34,827 nucleotides of DNA, taken from Candidatus Epulonipiscium sp. (lineage in GTDB: Bacteria > Bacillota > Clostridia > Lachnospirales > Defluviitaleaceae). This document shows positions 30,414-34,827 of this stretch, one piece after another. Position 1 is the stretch's first letter. Each line of letters starts with the position of its first letter. Position numbers and translations under genes: made by a program. Location of the stretch: the NCBI GenBank assembly GCA_012519205.1, contig JAAYQR010000018.1, forward strand, positions 1 through 34,827, in the 5' to 3' direction. Below the pieces are notes generated by a model. That model worked only from the letters and a program-made list of their open reading frames with translations, made no database searches and was not told the DNA's origin.

Positions 30414-31592
30414 TTATTGAATTTCTTCTAAATAATTTTCTATTATTTTTCCTACTACTTTATCTTCCGTATCATCGTTATCTTTTAATTCATTTAACTG
30501 AAGCCATATATCTTCTTGGTAAGTATCGAGAAGGGCCAATTGTGATTCTAGAGATACCCTTTCATTTTGAATATCTTCTAAGGCTTTTCTTCTTTCCTCA
30601 ATCTTACTCCATTTCTTAACATCTTCAAAATATTCCACATAGATTTTTCTTTTTTTTAGAATCCCTAATACCTCATCTTCTATCCTAGTCATGGTAGAAT
30701 TAATACTTTTAAATCGCTTTTCATTATGCTTATTCTTCTTATATAGCTCCCAATTTCTTTCCAATTGTTCTGCACTGTCTACATTAAATTTTCCGTATTC
30801 ATATTCTAAAAAATTTGTATAATACACATAGCGAATTTTGGCTTTATTTAATAGTTTTATTGCCCTTGCTTGCATACGTCCATTTTTTTTAAGCTCATAG
30901 TCTAATCGCCTTCTAAATATATAAATCCATGTTCCTATTCCCACTGCCAGTATCCCAGTAATAGTAGCAGGAACCAAAATTCTAGTTTCTTTATTCATGA
31001 TAATATACGAAAAAACAAGAGCAACAGCTCCTAATATTATGATCATTCCTATAGATACCTTATGCATTATAATCTGAGCATTTTCTATCTGCTCTCTGCT
31101 GTATATTAAAGCTTCCTTTTCCCCTTCTAAATAATCCACATCTCTTTTTACCCCCGTTTGCTTTCCCTCTGCTTCTTCTATTTCATTCATAATTTCAGGG
31201 AATTCACTTTCGTATTGCTGAATCTTACTAAGAATCCTATTTTTACTTATTAATCTTCCCTTTAAGGATTCTTTTTCCTCTATTACAGCTTTATAATCAA
31301 AAAGAAGATGCCTAATACGCTTTAAATCTTCAGCAGTCAATAATTTAAACTTTTCAAGTTCTTTTGCTTTCTTAGATAACTCTTGAAGCATCTTCAGTAA
31401 GTTAATTTTTTGTTTACCTATATCCATCAATTCTTCGCAAAGGGCATTGGCTTTCTGGGCATCATCATAAAATTCATCTTTTTGATATAATTCATCAAAT
31501 TTCTTTATTTTGTTTCTAAAAAAAACACCAAAAGTAATTTTATTTAAAAAAACTGTCATGACTCTATTTAACTTACCTATAAATTCAGACAT
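30414..31592 (-). CDS. Coiled-coil protein with two central transmembrane segments, unknown
   Basis: About 392 residues. A long, charged, helical N-terminal half (about 35-180, coiled-coil-like with many Glu/Lys) leads to two hydrophobic segments at about 181-202 and 208-230, joined by a very short loop. Another helical, coiled-coil-like half follows to the C-terminus. Both large halves would thus face the cytoplasm. I recognise no family or motif. An ATG at 31604 lacks a ribosome site; the ATG at 31592 follows GAGGGG by four bases and is preferred. It stands between the LysR gene and the valS leader. Confidence 0.75.
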   Translation of the reverse strand: MSEFIGKLNRVMTVFLNKITFGVFFRNKIKKFDELYQKDEFYDDAQKANALCEELMDIGKQKINLLKMLQELSKKAKELEKFKLLTAEDLKRIRHLLFDYKAVIEEKESLKGRLISKNRILSKIQQYESEFPEIMNEIEEAEGKQTGVKRDVDYLEGEKEALIYSREQIENAQIIMHKVSIGMIIILGAVALVFSYIIMNKETRILVPATITGILAVGIGTWIYIFRRRLDYELKKNGRMQARAIKLLNKAKIRYVYYTNFLEYEYGKFNVDSAEQLERNWELYKKNKHNEKRFKSINSTMTRIEDEVLGILKKRKIYVEYFEDVKKWSKIEERRKALEDIQNERVSLESQLALLDTYQEDIWLQLNELKDNDDTEDKVVGKIIENYLEEIQ

Positions 31593-31674
31593 ATTACCCC
31601 TCATTGTTTTTGATTTTTGTTATATTATATCATATATCTTTTTATTGGTATAAGAAAAATGAATTTATACTGCT

Positions 31675-32568
31675 TTAAGAGATATATTCTAAAATAAAGT
31701 TTTCCCAAATGTTCTCTATCTCTTCTTTTATCAGCTCATTTTTTAGGTAAACAAAATTAAACTCTCTTTGAAGGACAAAGTCTTTTATTTTAATCTCCCT
31801 CAATTCTCCTTCTTTTATTTCTTTTCTTACAGCATCCTCATACATAAATCCAATGCCTATATCATTTTTTATCATTTCTTTTGTTATGTTTACGTTCCCT
31901 ATCTCTATAATCTTTTTAAAGCTATTTAAAGTATAATTTCCATCGAATAATCCCCTCTCAAGTACCTCTCTTGAACCCGAACCCTTTTCCCGGATTATGA
32001 TTGTTTCATCCTTAAGATCGTCTAGATATACTATTTTTTTAGATGCTAGTTCATGTTTTGGTGAAGCCACTAATATAAACCTTGCCACCTTGAATAATCT
32101 GGTTTCATACTCAGCTTTGTTAAACAATCCTTCTATTAAGGCAAACAAAATTTCCCCTTTTTGTAGCATATCAAGGACAACCTCTGTATTATCGACATAC
32201 ATGGTTATATCATAATTGCTTAATTTTCTAATAAAATCTCCTACAATCGGAGCTAAGGTAAATTCCCCGATAGTTAAGGTAGCTGCAAAAGATAATGTCT
32301 TTTTTTCTTTTTGCACTTCTTCTAGCTTTTTCATTATGATTTGTTCGTTGCCCTTTGCATTTAAGATATATTTATAAAAGAGTTTCCCCTCGGAGGTGAA
32401 TCTTAATTCCCTATTAGAGTATTTAAAGAACTTACATCCATAATATCTTTCTAAAAATTGAATATGCTGGGTCACTGCCGGTTGAGTTATGTTTAGCTCT
32501 TCTGCGGCTTTGGTATAACTCTTGTTTTTGTACACAGCTAAAAATGAATCTACCCTTATATCTAGCAA
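31675..32568 (-). CDS. LysR-family transcriptional regulator
   Basis: A 297-residue LysR-type regulator. The N-terminal winged helix-turn-helix is clear (SYTKAAEELNITQPAVTQHIQFLE, about 17-40), followed by the linker helix and a periplasmic-binding-protein-like effector domain (about 90-295) containing FILVASPKHELASKK and REKGSGSREVLERG. The start is a TTG at 32568 with AGAAGGTG upstream. It is divergent from a YeiH-type transporter, whose promoter it probably controls; in Enterobacteria a LysR protein (YeiE) is likewise next to YeiH. The ligand is unknown; an oxidised sulfur compound would be a guess from the family. Confidence 0.92.
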   Translation of the reverse strand: MLDIRVDSFLAVYKNKSYTKAAEELNITQPAVTQHIQFLERYYGCKFFKYSNRELRFTSEGKLFYKYILNAKGNEQIIMKKLEEVQKEKKTLSFAATLTIGEFTLAPIVGDFIRKLSNYDITMYVDNTEVVLDMLQKGEILFALIEGLFNKAEYETRLFKVARFILVASPKHELASKKIVYLDDLKDETIIIREKGSGSREVLERGLFDGNYTLNSFKKIIEIGNVNITKEMIKNDIGIGFMYEDAVRKEIKEGELREIKIKDFVLQREFNFVYLKNELIKEEIENIWENFILEYIS

Positions 32569-32674
32569 AACATCACCTTCTATAATTACAATTTATGAAT
32601 ATATAATAATTTATAATTAGATTTTATCAGTAAATGGTGTTAAAATCAATAAAAACAAAAGAAAGGCTGATTAC
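32569..32674. promoter_or_regulatory. Divergent control region between the LysR gene and the YeiH-type gene
   Basis: 106 bases of AT-rich DNA. It contains partly symmetric AATTTATGA and AATTTATAA elements (about 32590-32615), with T-N11-A arrangements typical of LysR sites, and a TTAAAAT that could be the -10 for the transporter gene. The sites are plausible, not proven. Confidence 0.35.
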
Positions 32675-33694
32675 ATGACATTTATTAAAAATTACTCCGG
32701 CGGCATTTTACTTACATTTTTGCTTTCTTTGCTTTCTGCTTTTATAAGTAGTTTACTCCCTTATAATCTTATAAGTGCAGGAGTTTTTGCATTGCTAATT
32801 GGTATGGTTCTTAATCCCACCATCTCAAAATACAAGATTTTCGAACAGGGACTGGGATTCACAGCTAAAAAAATACTCAAATTTGCAATCATTCTAATGG
32901 GGGTATCCCTTAGTTTTTTCCAAGTTCTAGAAGTGGGTAAATTCTCTTTGTTCGTTATGACCTTTACCCTTTTGGCTGCTTTTGGCGGAGGGTATTTATT
33001 AGGGAAGTTATTTAAGATGGATTGGAAATTATCGGGGCTTATATCTGCCGGTACAGGAATATGTGGCGGTTCTGCGATCGCCGCTATTGCTCCGGTTATC
33101 GATGCCGAGGATAGTGATGTAGCATATGCCATATCTGCAACTTTTATATTTGATGTGGCAATGATTGTTCTTTTTCCTATTATGGGACGTTATTTCAATA
33201 TGACTGATTTGGGGTATGGACTCTGGGCAGGCACTGCAGTCAACGATACTTCTTCTGTCGTAGCGGCAGGATACGCTTTTTCAGATGCTGCCGGTGAATT
33301 TGCCACCATTGTTAAACTCACTAGAACCTTATCCATCATTCCCACGGTTTTAATCTTTTCGTATATAAACGAAAAAACTTCCATTCTAAATGGAAGTGCT
33401 ATCAGTCCTACCCATAAAAAAGTGGACCTAAAGAAAATTTTCCCTTGGTTCATCCTTATGTTTCTTATGGTTGTCGGAATTAAAAGTATGGGGATTATAC
33501 CTCAAGGCATTAGCCAATCTCTTTCCTCCATAAGCAAGCTGTTTATGGTTATGTCCCTAGGGGCTATAGGACTTAGGACAAATTTTAAAAAGCTTGCAAA
33601 GTCGGGATTTATGCCTATGCTCCATGGATTTCTAATTTCCTTATTGGTAGTGCTAGTTTCATTCTTAGTTCAATTATTCATTGGACAGATGTAA
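32675..33694 (+). CDS. YeiH/UPF0324-family membrane transporter (putative sulfate exporter family)
   Basis: A 339-residue integral membrane protein with about 9-10 hydrophobic segments. Family signatures are visible: FALLIGMVLNP near 38, LKFAIILMGVSLSF near 68, GTGICGGSAIAAIAPVI (about 126-142) and GLWAGTAVNDTSSVVAAGYA (about 185-204). The real substrate of the family is not settled. The ribosome site is AAAGAAAGG, 8 bases before the ATG. A LysR regulator is divergently encoded. After the stop, 33695-33757 is AT-rich and shows no convincing terminator before the CRISPR array. Confidence 0.9.
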   Translation: MTFIKNYSGGILLTFLLSLLSAFISSLLPYNLISAGVFALLIGMVLNPTISKYKIFEQGLGFTAKKILKFAIILMGVSLSFFQVLEVGKFSLFVMTFTLLAAFGGGYLLGKLFKMDWKLSGLISAGTGICGGSAIAAIAPVIDAEDSDVAYAISATFIFDVAMIVLFPIMGRYFNMTDLGYGLWAGTAVNDTSSVVAAGYAFSDAAGEFATIVKLTRTLSIIPTVLIFSYINEKTSILNGSAISPTHKKVDLKKIFPWFILMFLMVVGIKSMGIIPQGISQSLSSISKLFMVMSLGAIGLRTNFKKLAKSGFMPMLHGFLISLLVVLVSFLVQLFIGQM

Positions 33695-33757
33695 ATAAGA
33701 ATTTAAATATTTTTATGTGCCTTCCTAAATTAATTATTGTATAAACACCTTTTCTGC

Positions 33758-33789
33758 GCCTAAATCCACGCCCCTGTATGAGGGTCGAC
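33758..33789 (-). repeat. Degenerate terminal CRISPR repeat
   Basis: It keeps the core from ATCCACGCCC to the final CGAC but differs from consensus at four of its first five bases, and has T for G near the other end (GGGTCGAC). This decay is typical of the repeat farthest from the leader. Confidence 0.85.
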
Positions 33790-34209
33790 GGAGGAGGTGA
33801 ATCAGATACCAACAATGGTGGGATTTCAATCCACGCCCCTGTATGAGGGGCGACTCTGTTATTGTATTTTTTGCATTTTCAATTATATTTCAATCCACGC
33901 CCCTGTATGAGGGGCGACTAAGATTAAGGGGGTTTTATTATTATGACTAAATTTCAATCCACGCCCCTGTATGAGGGGCGACGTCAATTTTATTTTGGTA
34001 TGATTTTGTTAAGCAATTTCAATCCACGCCCCTGTATGAGGGGCGACTTTAAATACATGACAAAATCAACTGATGAAGATATTTCAATCCACGCCCCTGT
34101 ATGAGGGGCGACCTTGATACCTTTGCATATAGCAATGTAATATTATTTCAATCCACGCCCCTGTATGAGGGGCGACTCATCAAGCATGGAACCAAAATCA
34201 GGGAGCCAA

Positions 34210-34240
34210 ATTTCAATCCACGCCCCTGTATGAGGGCGAC
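34210..34240 (-). repeat. CRISPR repeat with a one-base deletion
   Basis: This copy reads TGAGGGCGAC where the other full repeats have TGAGGGGCGAC, so it is 31 bases with G3 in place of G4. It shortens one arm of the palindromic core. Confidence 0.9.
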
Positions 34241-34827
34241 TCGTCCTACGACCTTGACATTGTGCCGCGAAAAATTTCAATCCACGCCCCTGTATGAGGG
34301 GCGACAAAAGTAATATCTAGCCTGCCCAGTCATACAATAATTTCAATCCACGCCCCTGTATGAGGGGCGACAAAAACGGGTTTCTTCTTATCTTGATACT
34401 ATAATTTCAATCCACGCCCCTGTATGAGGGGCGACTAATTATGGATATATATTCTTAACCTTAACTGTATTTCAATCCACGCCCCTGTATGAGGGGCGAC
34501 CCTTAAAACTTTGATTTGGTTCTGTTGTAAGCGATTTCAATCCACGCCCCTGTATGAGGGGCGACAAAGAGTAGCACGCAGAAAAACCCTACCCCAAATT
34601 TCAATCCACGCCCCTGTATGAGGGGCGACCCGTCTAAAAAAACTAAAATATGTAAATGGGGATATTTCAATCCACGCCCCTGTATGAGGGGCGACCAAGT
34701 ATGGTTGCACATATTTTGAGAGCAAAGGAATTTCAATCCACGCCCCTGTATGAGGGGCGACTTATCAATCGTCACGTTAAAATTAGCAAAACAAATTTCA
34801 ATCCACGCCCCTGTATGAGGGGCGACA

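Larger units (their letters stand above)
33758..34827 (-). CRISPR. CRISPR array with type I-C-like repeats, cut by the right edge
   Basis: Seventeen repeats of 32 bases, each beginning ATTTCAATCC and ending GGGGCGAC on the plus strand, enclose sixteen complete spacers of 32-34 bases. Repeats start at 33758 (degenerate), 33823, 33887, 33951, 34016, 34081, 34145, 34210, 34274, 34340, 34404, 34469, 34534, 34598, 34664, 34730 and 34795. Each has a palindromic core, CGCCCCTGTATGAGGGGCG. Read on the minus strand the repeat starts GTCGCCCC and ends GGATTGAAAT, the form of type I-C repeats. Transcription should therefore run leftward, with the leader and newest spacers beyond the right edge. The degenerate repeat at the left marks the old end. 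No cas gene is in the window. Confidence 0.98.

Noticed and set aside
34101-34775. Open frames of 62-90 residues across the CRISPR array on both strands
   Set aside because: They consist of translated repeats, with the same nine to ten residues recurring every 65 bases, and have no ribosome sites.

Overview
This window looks like chromosomal DNA of a spore-forming, low-GC member of the Clostridia (Firmicutes), possibly an Alkaliphilus- or Natronincola-like lineage. That placement is inferred from gene content and order, not from a search. The signs are: AT-rich DNA with strong sigma-A promoters and Shine-Dalgarno sites; T-box leaders before thrS and valS; a lysine riboswitch; a B12-dependent ribonucleotide reductase beside a cobalamin adenosyltransferase; and many sporulation genes (ytxC, an alpha/beta-type SASP, yunB, spoVA, spoIIA-sigF).

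Layout. Bases 1-359 carry two tandem leftward promoters, probably for an rRNA operon beyond the left edge. A small membrane protein follows at 360-632. From 669 to 5233 the minus strand holds ytxC, thrS (T-box) and infC-rpmI-rplT; infC starts at ATT and has an attenuator leader. Next on the minus strand are hslO, a methyltransferase and a SASP gene. At 7537-10615 a plus-strand lysine-biosynthesis unit has a promoter, a lysine riboswitch, a terminator, asd, dapA, a second hairpin and dapB. At 10644-12753 the minus strand has cobO, a two-OB-fold SSB-like protein and a stand-alone Mur-ligase-like ATPase. nrdJ (12975-15920, plus) sits behind two NrdR-box-like sites spaced 31 bp. yunB (minus) and a class A PBP (plus) diverge. 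From 19632 to 26006 the minus strand is a sporulation block: spoVAA-AB-AC-AD-AE behind an unrecognised 52-residue membrane protein, and upstream spoIIAA-spoIIAB-sigF with a sigma-H-type promoter, preceded by a zinc-ribbon/TPR protein and a 51-residue ORF. folC, valS (T-box), a coiled-coil membrane protein and a LysR regulator follow. The LysR gene diverges from a YeiH/UPF0324-type transporter. The window ends inside a CRISPR array with type I-C-like repeats (33758 to the right edge).

Main oddities. Two sporulation genes appear frameshifted at homopolymers: spoIIAA in a run of nine G, and spoVAA in a run of five A just after its start. One CRISPR repeat also lacks one G of its G4 run. These could be assembly errors, real mutations or, for the G9 tract, phase variation. 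Raw reads would decide. I see no clearly new multi-gene system. The best candidates for uncharacterised biology are the Mur-like/SSB-like pair, the two unannotated small proteins and the coiled-coil membrane protein. No cas genes are inside the window; they would be expected to the right.
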